64,000 nucleotides of DNA from JBFLYC01 sp040756735 (GTDB lineage: Bacteria; Bacillota; DSM-16504; Desulfitibacterales; Desulfitibacteraceae): the NCBI GenBank assembly GCA_040756735.1, contig JBFLYC010000003.1:124001-188000 (forward strand), in the 5' to 3' direction. Each line of letters opens with the position of its first letter. The first letter of the stretch is position 1. This document shows, piece after piece, positions 7,366-15,826 of this stretch. Below the pieces are notes generated by a model, which was given only the letters and a program-made list of their open reading frames with translations, had not been told where the DNA came from and did not search any database. The position numbers and the translations under genes are program-made.

Positions 7366-9936
7366 TCAAATGGCTATCTCCCCTTTATCATCAACACCGA
7401 CCATTATGGTGTCTCCCTGCTTGTATTTGCCTTCAAGGATTGCCATGGACAGCGGGTTTTCTACAAGTTTTTGTATTAACCGTTTCAAGGGTCTTGCTCC
7501 ATAAACAGGGTCATAACCCTTTTCTGCCAGCAGAGACTTGGCCTCCTGAGGAAGCTCAAGCTTGTAACCCATCTTTTCTAAGCGGTCAGCCAGCTGTTTT
7601 GCCTGGATATCTACAATATCAATAATGTGTTCTTTAGCAAGCTGGTTGAAGATAACCACTTCATCTATCCTGTTGAGAAATTCCGGCCTGAAATGCCCCT
7701 TTAGCTCCTCGGTAACCTTTTCCTGCAGGTCATCTTTATCCTTGAGCCGGGTGAAATACTGGCTGCCCAGGTTTGAAGTCATAATGACCACGGTATTTCT
7801 GAAGTTTACCGTCTGCCCCTGGCCATCAGTGAGGCGTCCGTCGTCCAGAAGCTGCAGCAGGACATTGAAGACATCTCCGTGGGCCTTTTCAATCTCGTCA
7901 AAAAGAATAACTGAATAAGGCCTGCGTCTAACCGCTTCAGTAAGCTGCCCGCCCTGGTCATAACCAACATAACCTGGGGGCGCACCTATCAGCCTGGACA
8001 CGGTATGTTTTTCCATGTACTCGCTCATGTCAAACCTGAGCATGGCCCTTTCATCATTGAACAGGAAATGGGCCAGGGCCTTGGCAAGCTCTGTCTTGCC
8101 CACACCGGTAGGTCCAAGGAAGATAAAGGAGCCTAAAGGTCTGTTGGGGTCAGATACTCCCGCCCTGGAACGCCTGATGGCATTGGCCACAACCTCCACG
8201 GCCTGATCCTGCCCCACCACCCTCTGCTTCAGGAGTTCCTCCATCTTCAGCAGCTTTTGCACTTCACCCTGGAGCATACGGCTTACAGGGATTCCGGTCC
8301 ACTTTGAAACTATCTCAGCTATGTCTTCCTCGTCTACTTCCTCTTTCAACATCCTGGATGTTTGCTGCAGGTTCTTTAACTGCTTGTTGGCTTCCTCAAG
8401 GTCTTTTTCCAATCCTGGAAGCACGCCGTAACGAATCCTTGCAAGCTCATTAAGGTCCATCTCTCTTTCAGCCCTGGCCTCTGCTACCCTTGATGCATCA
8501 ATTTCTTCTTTAACCCTGCGTATTTTATCTATGATTTCCTTCTCTTGATTCCAGTGGGCTTTTTTGGCCGACAGTTCTTTCTTGTAGTTGGCTATCTGGC
8601 TGTTGATGAGTTCAAGCTGCTCCTTGCTTCCTGGGTCTTTTTCCTTTTTAAGAGCCTCTGCCTGCACTTCAAGCTGCCTTAACTTGCGGACAATGGCATC
8701 AATATCCCCCGGCATGCTGTCGATTTCGATACGCAGTCTAGAAGCTGCCTCGTCAATGAGGTCAATGGCCTTATCAGGCAAAAACCTCTCAGTCAGGTAA
8801 CGGTGGGACAAAGTAGCTGCAGCAATCAGAGCGCTGTCTTTTAAGCGCACACCGTGATGGACTTCATATTTTTCCTTTAAACCCCTGAGTATGCCGATAG
8901 TATCTTCGACACTTGGTTCACCCACATATACCTGCTGGAAACGTCTTTCCAGGGCTGCATCTTTCTCAATATGCTTCCGGTATTCATTGAGGGTGGTAGC
9001 CCCTATACACCTGAGTTCCCCCCTGGCTAAAGCGGGTTTCAACATGTTAGCTGCGTCAACAGCTCCTTCAGCAGCTCCTGCGCCAACAAGGGTATGGATT
9101 TCATCTATAAACATGACAATATTTCCATGGGCATCCTTTACTTCTTTAAGAACAGCCTTCAACCTGTCTTCAAACTCGCCCCTGTACTTTGCGCCAGCCA
9201 CCATGACCCCAATATCTAAAGTAATTAACCTTTTGTCCTTCAAGGTTTCAGGCACAGTACCCTCAACCATGCGCTGCGCCAATCCTTCTACAATGGCGGT
9301 TTTGCCGACACCTGGCTGCCCGATTAAAACCGGATTGTTTTTGGTCCTCCTGGAAAGCACCTGGATAACCCTATTAATTTCTTCATCCCTGCCGATGACA
9401 GGGTCAAGTTTTCCCAGGCGGGCCTGCTCAGTTAAATCATGTCCGAACCTGAGCAGTGCTTCGTACTTGTTCTCCGGGTTAGGGTCAGTTACCCTTTGGC
9501 TGCCCCGGATACCCTGGAGGGCCTGCAGGATTTTATCTTTTGTGACCTTGTTCTGGTTAAGGAGACGGCCTGCCTCGCCCCCTGCCTTGCTTACTATTCC
9601 TAAAAGAAGGTGCTCTGTGCTTAAGTATTCATCTTTCATGTTGACTGCTTCTTTCCATGCTTCATCAAGGACCTGACGGAAGGCCTGACTTGCATAGACA
9701 TCCATTGCACCCTGAACCTTTGGCTGCCTGTCAAGGTATCTGCGAAGATCACCTGCTAACTTGGAAGGACTTACTTCCAGACCTGCCAGGATCTTGCCTG
9801 CCACACCCTCAGGCTGCTCGAGCAAAGCTGCAAGCAGGTGTTCCGGCATAAGCTGCTGGTGCTGCATTTCTTCGGCCAAACTCTGGGCGCTTTGTATTGC
9901 TTCTTGCGCTTTAACTGTCAGTTTATCTAGTCTCAT
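7366..9936 (-). CDS. clpB: ATP-dependent disaggregase ClpB
   Basis: An 856-residue full-length Hsp100 protein. Residues 1-145 are the double Clp_N repeat. The first AAA+ module has Walker A GQPGVGKT (206-213) and Walker B FIDEIHT. A long charged coiled-coil middle domain (about 400-520) identifies ClpB rather than ClpC/ClpA. The second AAA+ module has GPTGVGKT, LFDEIEKAH and the C-terminal D2-small region. With DnaK/DnaJ it pulls proteins out of aggregates in the cytoplasm. It lies behind hspR and the J-protein, about 117 bases after the latter, with no CIRCE or HAIR in that gap, so it is probably read from the HspR-controlled promoter. Confidence 0.97.
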   Translation of the reverse strand: MRLDKLTVKAQEAIQSAQSLAEEMQHQQLMPEHLLAALLEQPEGVAGKILAGLEVSPSKLAGDLRRYLDRQPKVQGAMDVYASQAFRQVLDEAWKEAVNMKDEYLSTEHLLLGIVSKAGGEAGRLLNQNKVTKDKILQALQGIRGSQRVTDPNPENKYEALLRFGHDLTEQARLGKLDPVIGRDEEINRVIQVLSRRTKNNPVLIGQPGVGKTAIVEGLAQRMVEGTVPETLKDKRLITLDIGVMVAGAKYRGEFEDRLKAVLKEVKDAHGNIVMFIDEIHTLVGAGAAEGAVDAANMLKPALARGELRCIGATTLNEYRKHIEKDAALERRFQQVYVGEPSVEDTIGILRGLKEKYEVHHGVRLKDSALIAAATLSHRYLTERFLPDKAIDLIDEAASRLRIEIDSMPGDIDAIVRKLRQLEVQAEALKKEKDPGSKEQLELINSQIANYKKELSAKKAHWNQEKEIIDKIRRVKEEIDASRVAEARAEREMDLNELARIRYGVLPGLEKDLEEANKQLKNLQQTSRMLKEEVDEEDIAEIVSKWTGIPVSRMLQGEVQKLLKMEELLKQRVVGQDQAVEVVANAIRRSRAGVSDPNRPLGSFIFLGPTGVGKTELAKALAHFLFNDERAMLRFDMSEYMEKHTVSRLIGAPPGYVGYDQGGQLTEAVRRRPYSVILFDEIEKAHGDVFNVLLQLLDDGRLTDGQGQTVNFRNTVVIMTSNLGSQYFTRLKDKDDLQEKVTEELKGHFRPEFLNRIDEVVIFNQLAKEHIIDIVDIQAKQLADRLEKMGYKLELPQEAKSLLAEKGYDPVYGARPLKRLIQKLVENPLSMAILEGKYKQGDTIMVGVDDKGEIAI

Positions 9937-9956
9937 TTAATTTCACTCCTATCATA

Positions 9957-10052
9957 AACAGAAATTGGATGTTGGAAGTTGGAGGTATGAGTCAGGAAAA
10001 AACATTTGCTCTAACTATAACAGAGTTTAAAAGTTAGAAGTGGAAATTTGGA
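9957..10052. repeat. Degenerate 7-base-period sequence between the J-protein gene and clpB
   Basis: The spacer contains degenerate 7-base units (TTGGATG, TTGGAAG, TTGGAGG) and a similar purine-rich stretch near 10030. It resembles the clearer heptamer arrays at 2390 and 11357. No promoter is evident. Confidence 0.4.
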
Positions 10053-10053
10053 T

Positions 10054-11001
10054 TTAGAGCAAATCTTTTCTTGGATTAAAATTATTTAAATCCCGAAGTT
10101 TCTTGTATAACTCTTTTTCCTGGTCACTCATATCAGGGGGAAGAACAATCTGCAGGGCAACCAGCAGGTTCCCCTTTTGCTGCCCGGTACCAAGGCCCAG
10201 ATTCTTTAGTCGCAAGACTTTTCCGGAACTGGTCCCGGGAGGAACTGATATACTTACAGGCCCTGTGGGAGTTGGAATTTGAATTTTCGCTCCCAGTACG
10301 GCTTCACTGGGCGAAATGGGTACTGTTATGCTTACATCTTTGCCCTCAACTTTATACAGCAAGTGCTGTTTCATCTTCACCATCAGGTAAAGGTCCCCCG
10401 GCTTTCCCCCGTTATAACCGGGCTCTCCCTTGCCTGCCACTCTTATTTTTTGGCCTTCTTTAACACCAGGAGGAATTTTGACCTTAATGTTGCTCCCATG
10501 TACATTAACCTGGGCCTCCACCCCTTTGACAGCTTCTTCCACAGACAGCTCAATCTCTGCAACATAATCCTCCCCGTGCGCGGCAGCGTTCCTTCGGTCA
10601 AACCCGGAAAAGTTCTTACCGCCCATATCAAATCCACCAAAGAAAGCATTAAAAAAGTCGCTGAAGTCAGCGCCATGCACACCATCACCATAAAACTCAT
10701 ATGTGGTCCTGCCGCCGCCTGGACTAAAGCCGTAAAAACTTGTGCCTGCCTTCTGCCAGTTGTCTCCGGGCCTAAATTTATCCCAGTTTGAGCCTAATTC
10801 ATCATATTTCTTTCTTTTTTCTTCATCTCCTAATACTTCATAAGCTTCGGCAATTTCCTTGAATTTGGCTTCAGCAGCCTTGTCCCCGCTCCTTTTATCA
10901 GGATGGTATTCTTTAACCAGTTTACGATAGGCGTTTTTAATCTCCTTGGCTGAAGCCTTTTTATCCACACCGAGAGTCTTGTAATAGTCTTTATATTCCA
11001 T
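10054..11001 (-). CDS. DnaJ-class co-chaperone without zinc finger (CbpA-like)
   Basis: A 315-residue protein. Residues 1-70 are a J domain with the essential HPD at 33-35, then a Gly/Phe-rich linker (about 75-130) and the two beta-barrel C-terminal domains. The Cys-rich zinc centre of classical DnaJ is absent, so it is of the CbpA type. It stimulates DnaK ATPase and hands over clients. It follows hspR by 28 bases and precedes clpB; hspR-J-protein-clpB is a known heat-shock operon order in organisms using HspR. No dnaK or grpE is in the window. Confidence 0.92.
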   Translation of the reverse strand: MEYKDYYKTLGVDKKASAKEIKNAYRKLVKEYHPDKRSGDKAAEAKFKEIAEAYEVLGDEEKRKKYDELGSNWDKFRPGDNWQKAGTSFYGFSPGGGRTTYEFYGDGVHGADFSDFFNAFFGGFDMGGKNFSGFDRRNAAAHGEDYVAEIELSVEEAVKGVEAQVNVHGSNIKVKIPPGVKEGQKIRVAGKGEPGYNGGKPGDLYLMVKMKQHLLYKVEGKDVSITVPISPSEAVLGAKIQIPTPTGPVSISVPPGTSSGKVLRLKNLGLGTGQQKGNLLVALQIVLPPDMSDQEKELYKKLRDLNNFNPRKDLL

Positions 11002-11029
11002 AGTCTCACCTCCATATCTGTTGAGTCAT

Positions 11030-11302
11030 CTAATCCTCCCATTCACCTAATCTCGCCATTAACTTTAAAATGATTTTGACCCCTGCTAAATTCACGCCTT
11101 TTTCCTGGGTTAAAAACCTGATATATCTAACTTTTTCCACATCCCTGCGGCAGTAAAGACGAATATTGCCTTCTGTGCGCTGCGGAAAGATCAGCCCTTC
11201 ATCTTCATAGATTCTTAAAGTTCGCGGGTGTACTTCTGCCAACTTGGCAGCCACACTTATAAAATATACTCCTTCCCTATCATCTTTACTCACAAGCATC
11301 AC
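11030..11302 (-). CDS. hspR: HspR-type MerR-family heat-shock repressor
   Basis: A 90-residue MerR-type protein: YFISVAAKLAEVHPRTLRIYEDEGLI (helix-turn-helix) then the wing EGNIRLYCRRDVEKVRYIRFLTQEKGVNLAGVKIIL, which matches HspR, including RTLRIYE and the GVNLAGVK segment. HspR binds HAIR operators and in known cases needs DnaK as co-repressor. A HAIR-like repeat lies upstream at 11484-11504, so the gene is probably autoregulated. It is the first gene of the operon with the J-protein and clpB. Confidence 0.9.
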   Translation of the reverse strand: MMLVSKDDREGVYFISVAAKLAEVHPRTLRIYEDEGLIFPQRTEGNIRLYCRRDVEKVRYIRFLTQEKGVNLAGVKIILKLMARLGEWED

Positions 11303-11356
11303 CTCGGATCTGGTTACTAGCAGGCAAGCATACCAATAAAGAGAACAGACCTTCTT

Positions 11357-11423
11357 CTTGCCTCTTGCCTCTTGCCTCTTGCCTCTTGCCTCTTGCCTCT
11401 TGCCTCTTGCCTCTTGCCTCTTG
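11357..11423. repeat. Heptanucleotide tandem repeat (CTTGCCT)n in the hspR leader
   Basis: About nine and a half perfect copies of the 7-base unit CTTGCCT lie between the HspR promoter and the hspR start, so they would be in the 5' untranslated region of the heat-shock transcript. Slippage would change leader length in steps of seven. Confidence 0.9.
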
Positions 11424-11474
11424 AAGAGGAATGTCCATCAAATTAGTAATAATTACTATTATGCTATTATCTAA

Positions 11475-11504
11475 AATATAAACCTTGACATTATTATTGT
11501 CAAG
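11475..11504 (-). promoter_or_regulatory. HspR operon promoter with HAIR-like operator
   Basis: The inverted repeat CTTGACA-N7-TGTCAAG at 11484-11504 has the 7-7-7 geometry of the HAIR element (consensus CTTGAGT-N7-ACTCAAG). On the minus strand it contains a TTGACA -35 box (11498-11503). This is followed after exactly 17 bases by a TATATT -10 box (11475-11480). The repeat therefore covers the -35 box and most of the spacer, so repressor binding would block RNA polymerase. Confidence 0.85.
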
Positions 11505-11536
11505 TTTTTTATCATTTATACTGTTAAGCTTAAATA

Positions 11537-11903
11537 AGGTCAGGGGACACACCTCCCTTAGCGCGTAAACTCTTGGTTTGGAGGAATGTCCCCAACGTAG
11601 GTCAGGGGACACACCTCCCTTAGCGCGTAAACTCTTGGTTTGGAGGAATGTCCCCAACTTAGGTCAGGGGACACACCTCTTCAACAGGATACACGGTGCA
11701 TGAGACATGTAACAGGAAACAGGAATTGTTCATGCCTCTTGCTTCATGTCTCTTGCTTCTTGAATTGAGGAATGTCCCCAACGTAGGTCAGGGGACACAC
11801 CTCTTCAACAGGATGCACGGTGCATGAGACATGTAACAGGAAACAGGAAACAGGAATTGTTCATGCCTCTTGCTTCATGTTTCTTGCTTCTTGAATTGAT
11901 GAA
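11537..11903. repeat. Nested array of GGGGACA-bounded inverted-repeat units
   Basis: Two tandem 62-base units begin at 11537 and 11599, and a third and fourth of about 120 bases begin at 11661 and 11785. Each starts with GGGGACACACCTC and ends with GAGGAATGTCCCC or a close variant, which are imperfect inverted repeats of each other. Units three and four differ mainly by one extra 7-base GAAACAG. The unit ends resemble palindromic elements elsewhere in the window (31392, 42624, 44241). Nothing coding is seen from 11303 to 12061. Confidence 0.8.
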
Positions 11904-12061
11904 TATCCCCCAACAAAAAAGCGATCCATCCCCACCCAGGGCTTTCAGCCTTAGATTAAGGGGACTTCACGCCCATTTTTTAGTAATTCGGAATTCATAA
12001 TTTTCATAGGGAGTCATTTTAAACTACTATAAAGCTAACTCTCCACCATCTTATTTTTCTA

Positions 12062-12757
12062 TCACATAGATTTATCCTGCTTCTTAGTTTGCAGCAATTT
12101 TTCATACCAGATGCTGTGACGATGCTTGACATATTCCAGATCTACCTTTCCTGTAAACATGCCCCTTATCAATGGCCTGTTGGCTTTAAAGATAAAGGCT
12201 GCCAGGTGTGCAGCAATTCCAAAGAGCAGCAAAAAGGTGGCAATGTTGTGTAAAGCGGTAACCCAGGTCACGAAAGTGTAATTGACATCAACAAGGGAAA
12301 AATTTTTATATACCTTGATGATCCCTGTAATTATCAAGACAAGCAGGTTCAGGGCAATAAACAGGTAGGCCAGCCTTTGCTCTGCCAGGTATTTATCCGA
12401 AGGGGGTTCCTTGCCCATGCCAAGCATGGCTTTAATAATTAAAAGAGATTCCTTGACGTCACCTTTTCTAGGCATAATATCAAACTGTTTAAGACTTACA
12501 TGAAAAACTATATGGTAAACCACAGCAGCTATTAAAACAAGGGCTGCCGCATAATGAATCTGGCTGTTGATTACAAAGTTATCAGCCCAGGCAAATCCCG
12601 GTACATTCACAAGACCGTAACGCCTGTATATAGGCATCTGGCCAAAACCTGAAAAGAAAAGCAAAAATGTCGAAAGGGCCACTGTCCAGTGAACAATTAT
12701 CACAGAAAGAGAATGTCTTTTAACCTTTTTTTCCTTTTCAATAATTCGCTCGGCCAT
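12062..12757 (-). CDS. Cytochrome b subunit, formate dehydrogenase gamma type
   Basis: A 231-residue membrane protein with about four helices. It has conserved histidines in helices 1 (IIVHWTVALS), 2 (SQIHYAAALV, VYHIVFH) and 4 (ALHNIATFLLLFGIAAHLAAF), as in the NarI/FdnI-like di-haem b family. It would carry electrons between a periplasmic Fe-S protein and the quinone pool. Its start shares one base with the stop of the upstream Fe-S gene (TAATG). No catalytic dehydrogenase or hydrogenase subunit is next to it, so its partner must be encoded elsewhere or lost. Confidence 0.87.
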   Translation of the reverse strand: MAERIIEKEKKVKRHSLSVIIVHWTVALSTFLLFFSGFGQMPIYRRYGLVNVPGFAWADNFVINSQIHYAAALVLIAAVVYHIVFHVSLKQFDIMPRKGDVKESLLIIKAMLGMGKEPPSDKYLAEQRLAYLFIALNLLVLIITGIIKVYKNFSLVDVNYTFVTWVTALHNIATFLLLFGIAAHLAAFIFKANRPLIRGMFTGKVDLEYVKHRHSIWYEKLLQTKKQDKSM

Positions 12758-13740
12758 TATTCTTCCCCCTTCATGGTTTTATAGGAAGCAATGCCTGCTG
12801 CAACAAGGCCCGCCACAGGTGCTACCAGCATTGCTTTACCCATACCGTTTAGTGTCTCCAGGGGGTTTTGCGCGTCATGCATGCGCGGTCCGTTCCCCTG
12901 TTCCTTGAGCTTGCTGTCAATGTCTTTAAATGATACCGGCGATACATAGAAGGTGGAAGTACCGCCATTTTCCTTGTCCCCATAAACATAACCTTGAATA
13001 GTCTCAGCAAGGCTGCGGGCAAATGCTTTCATTTCTGCTTTTGGTCCAAAAGAAATTGCTCCTTTAGGACAGCTGCTTACACAAGCAGGCTCTTTTCCCT
13101 GGGAAATAAGGTCCTGGCAGAAGTCGCATTTATACATGACTCCGCCGCCTGCTAGCTTTGGAGCAACCTTTAAGTAAATACCAACCCCAGCCTGACGCTG
13201 TGGTATTCCCCAGGGGCAAACTTCCTTGCACTTTGCTCCTCCCATGCAGAAATTGTGATCAATTAAAACAGAACCTTCTTTAGTCTTTTCCATCACTCCA
13301 AAAGGACACATCTTGGCACAAGGCGGATTATCACAGTGCATGCATCTTCTAGGTATGGACAAATTGTAAGTTCGCCCGTTTTTCTGTACTGAGACCTCCT
13401 GCACAAAGGTCCAGTTATAGGGGGTCAACCTGTTTGTCAGGTCACGCTTCCCGCTCCAGTCCTCATGCTTTTTTTGCGGCCAATAATCAGGAATATCTTC
13501 AATGGGTTCAGGATATCTATCCTGATTTTTTAACTTACAGGCAGCAACACACTGTGGTTCTGCCAAACCCTTACAACCGTCACACCTGGTTAAATCATAT
13601 AGAGTTGCCAGCCCCTCACCAGCTGCCGGGTTTTCAGCCAGGGTTTTTCGCTGACCTGCTCCAATTACAGCTCCCCCGGTAATTGCAGCGGCAACAGCAG
13701 TTCTTTTGAGAAAATCTCGCCTACTGATATTATCCATCAA
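12757..13740 (-). CDS. Tat-exported 4Fe-4S electron-transfer subunit (HybA/FdnH-like)
   Basis: A 327-residue protein. The N-terminus carries a twin-arginine signal (SRRDFLKR, residues 5-12, then a hydrophobic Ala/Gly stretch). It is followed by several Cys clusters: CDGC...C, CMHCDNPPCAKMCPFG, CMGGAKCKEVCPWG and CDFCQDLIS...CVSSCPKG. These make up about four 4Fe-4S sites. A hydrophobic C-terminal helix probably anchors it outside the membrane next to the cytochrome b. In relatives this subunit takes electrons from a molybdenum enzyme or hydrogenase. None is adjacent here, so the donor is unknown. Confidence 0.88.
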   Translation of the reverse strand: MMDNISRRDFLKRTAVAAAITGGAVIGAGQRKTLAENPAAGEGLATLYDLTRCDGCKGLAEPQCVAACKLKNQDRYPEPIEDIPDYWPQKKHEDWSGKRDLTNRLTPYNWTFVQEVSVQKNGRTYNLSIPRRCMHCDNPPCAKMCPFGVMEKTKEGSVLIDHNFCMGGAKCKEVCPWGIPQRQAGVGIYLKVAPKLAGGGVMYKCDFCQDLISQGKEPACVSSCPKGAISFGPKAEMKAFARSLAETIQGYVYGDKENGGTSTFYVSPVSFKDIDSKLKEQGNGPRMHDAQNPLETLNGMGKAMLVAPVAGLVAAGIASYKTMKGEE

Positions 13741-13915
13741 TATCTCCTCCTACTCCCTTTTGCTCATGCATGGTGCACATGCTTTTGTCCTGAGCAAATT
13801 CATACCTATATGCTACGATTATACTATATATGTTATTCGCTGTAAATAATGTTTTGGCGAAATAATGATTAATTTTATCCCATACCCAACCCTCTGAAGA
13901 TAATTGGCAGTAAAT

Positions 13916-13960
13916 AAAAGGATAACTGGAGCAGCTCCAATCAGCTCCAATTATCCTTTT
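13916..13960 (-). terminator. Terminator after the ABC exporter operon
   Basis: A long imperfect stem (AAAAGGATAACTGGAGC paired with GCTCCAATTATCCTTTT) closes just downstream of the last ABC exporter gene. It ends with T residues on both strands, so it could act in both directions. Confidence 0.75.
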
Positions 13961-14014
13961 GCATATAACAATATCTATAGTACTTTAAAAAATATTATTT
14001 ACAATGGTTAGCAG

Positions 14015-15790
14015 TTAATTCTGCAGTTGATAGAGTTTGTAGTACAGGCCCCTTAAACGCAGGAGTTCCTGATGGTTTCCTTCTTCCACTATTCTCCCCT
14101 TGTGAAAGACCAGGATCCTGTCGGCATGCTGTACCGTGGAGAGACGATGAGCTACGATTATGGTAGTATGTTCAGAACTAATCTTCTCCACTGCGTCCAG
14201 CACAAATGCTTCCGATTCGGAGTCGATGTTGGCCGTAGCCTCATCTAAAACTAAAATTTTGGGGTTAAAAGCTAACGCTCTTGCCAGGGAGATAAGCTGC
14301 CTCTGACCGGTAGAAAGGGTAATACCCCTTTCCTTCACCTGATGGTGATAACCGTCTGGAAACTTTTTCACAAAGTCCTCTACATTGGCATAGCGGGCAG
14401 CCTGCAGGGCCCTCTCTTCACTTACCCTGTCCGAATCAAGGTGAATATTGGCAAGGATATCTCCAGAAAACAGGAACACATCCTGCATCACAGGAGCCAC
14501 ACTGCTGCGCAGGTAATCCTGTCTTAACTTCTTCACAGGCACGCCGTCAATGAGTATTTCACCCCTTTGTACATCATAGAGGCGGTTAAGCAGGCTGACC
14601 ACCGTGGTTTTGCCCGAGCCTGTAGGGCCAACCAGGGCAACCTTCTCCCCCGGTTTTATATGAAAGCTTACATCTTTTAAGACCCATTCACCTTCATTAT
14701 AAGCAAACCACACATTTCTAAACTCTATCTGTCCATGAACTTGAGGAGGCTCAACCGGTTCCTCAGGATCGCTGACAGTCTCTTTTTCGTCAAGGAGCAT
14801 AAAAATTCTTTCCGAAGAAACCACAGCGCTCTGCAGCATGGTGTATTTCTGTGTCATCTCATTTATAGGATGAAAAAGCCTCTCAGTATAATTAATAAAG
14901 GCATATAAGACCCCAAGCTGCACGGTCTCGTTTAAAACACTCCTCCCGCCAAACCAGAGCAAAAGCCCCAGAACAAAAAAGTAAATTAAATCCATGGACG
15001 GCCTGTATAAGGCATGGGCCTTAAGGGCTTTCATTTCTGCCTGGTAGTGTTCCCGGTTGATTGCATCAAACTCATTGAACTTATCTGCCTGCCTGTTAAA
15101 CACCTGGACAAGCCTCATACCAGCAATATTCTCCTGAAGCGAAGAATTAAGGGCTGCCAGCTTTACCCTGGCCTGGCGAAAGGCTGCCTGGGCCATCTTC
15201 TTATACATTTGAGTTGCCAGCCAGATCAAGGGCAAAGAAACCAGGCTGATCATGGCCAGGCGAAGATTCATCTGCAGCATGACAATAATGATACCCGCAA
15301 TCAGCATTACATCCTTGATGAGCCCTATGAGGACTTCAGTAAACATCTCGTTTAAATTGGCAGTATCGTTGGCCACCCTGGTCACCAGTCTTCCAACCGG
15401 GTTTTTATCAAAAAAGGCAATGGAAAGCTTCTGAAGGTGGCTGAAGACTTCTTCCCTAATATCATACACTATCCTCTGGCTGGCAAAGTTTAACACATAG
15501 TTTTGCAGGTAATTGGCTGCAAAACCTAAAGTAATGACTAATAAATATACTCCGGCCAGGTATAGTACGCTCAGGTAGCTGCGGTCACCCAGAATATGAT
15601 CATCTATGGCAATTTTAATGATATATGGCCTGGCCAACACTGCTCCTGTTACTATAATTAAAAGTACAAAAGCAAATAGGACCAGCCCTAAATAGGGCCT
15701 TGCATATTTCAGCAGTCTTTTTACCAGCTGCCAGTCATAGATTTTTCCGGAAACCGTCTCTTCAGATACTCTTCTCTTCACGAACTTCAT
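14015..15790 (-). CDS. ABC exporter half-transporter, canonical ATP site (BmrCD/YheIH-like pair)
   Basis: A 591-residue half transporter: six-helix exporter membrane domain (about 30-320) then an ATPase domain with Walker A GPTGSGKTT, signature LSTGQRQL, Walker B ILVLDEATAN (catalytic Glu present) and the switch His in VAHRLS. The signature LSTGQ differs from the standard LSGGQ. It starts 36 bases after the partner at 15827-17566. The partner has a degenerate Walker B, so they form a heterodimeric exporter with one consensus and one degenerate ATP site, as in BmrCD and TM287/288. Substrate probably lipids or drugs. Confidence 0.92.
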   Translation of the reverse strand: MKFVKRRVSEETVSGKIYDWQLVKRLLKYARPYLGLVLFAFVLLIIVTGAVLARPYIIKIAIDDHILGDRSYLSVLYLAGVYLLVITLGFAANYLQNYVLNFASQRIVYDIREEVFSHLQKLSIAFFDKNPVGRLVTRVANDTANLNEMFTEVLIGLIKDVMLIAGIIIVMLQMNLRLAMISLVSLPLIWLATQMYKKMAQAAFRQARVKLAALNSSLQENIAGMRLVQVFNRQADKFNEFDAINREHYQAEMKALKAHALYRPSMDLIYFFVLGLLLWFGGRSVLNETVQLGVLYAFINYTERLFHPINEMTQKYTMLQSAVVSSERIFMLLDEKETVSDPEEPVEPPQVHGQIEFRNVWFAYNEGEWVLKDVSFHIKPGEKVALVGPTGSGKTTVVSLLNRLYDVQRGEILIDGVPVKKLRQDYLRSSVAPVMQDVFLFSGDILANIHLDSDRVSEERALQAARYANVEDFVKKFPDGYHHQVKERGITLSTGQRQLISLARALAFNPKILVLDEATANIDSESEAFVLDAVEKISSEHTTIIVAHRLSTVQHADRILVFHKGRIVEEGNHQELLRLRGLYYKLYQLQN

Positions 15791-15826
15791 GAATCAAAAT
15801 CACCTTCCAGTCCAGGAGGGAGTTGT

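Noticed and set aside
8891..9676. Plus-strand 261-codon frame opposite clpB
   Set aside because: Long antisense frame typical of a well-biased gene; clpB is intact and full length on the other strand.
11286..11657. Minus-strand frame of 123 codons with EARGKRQ repeats
   Set aside because: It is composed of the 7-base tandem repeat and the palindromic array read through; it overlaps the HspR promoter and has no ribosome site.
11537..11903. Repeats that might be a CRISPR array
   Set aside because: Units are long imperfect inverted repeats without regular short spacers, and no cas genes are near.
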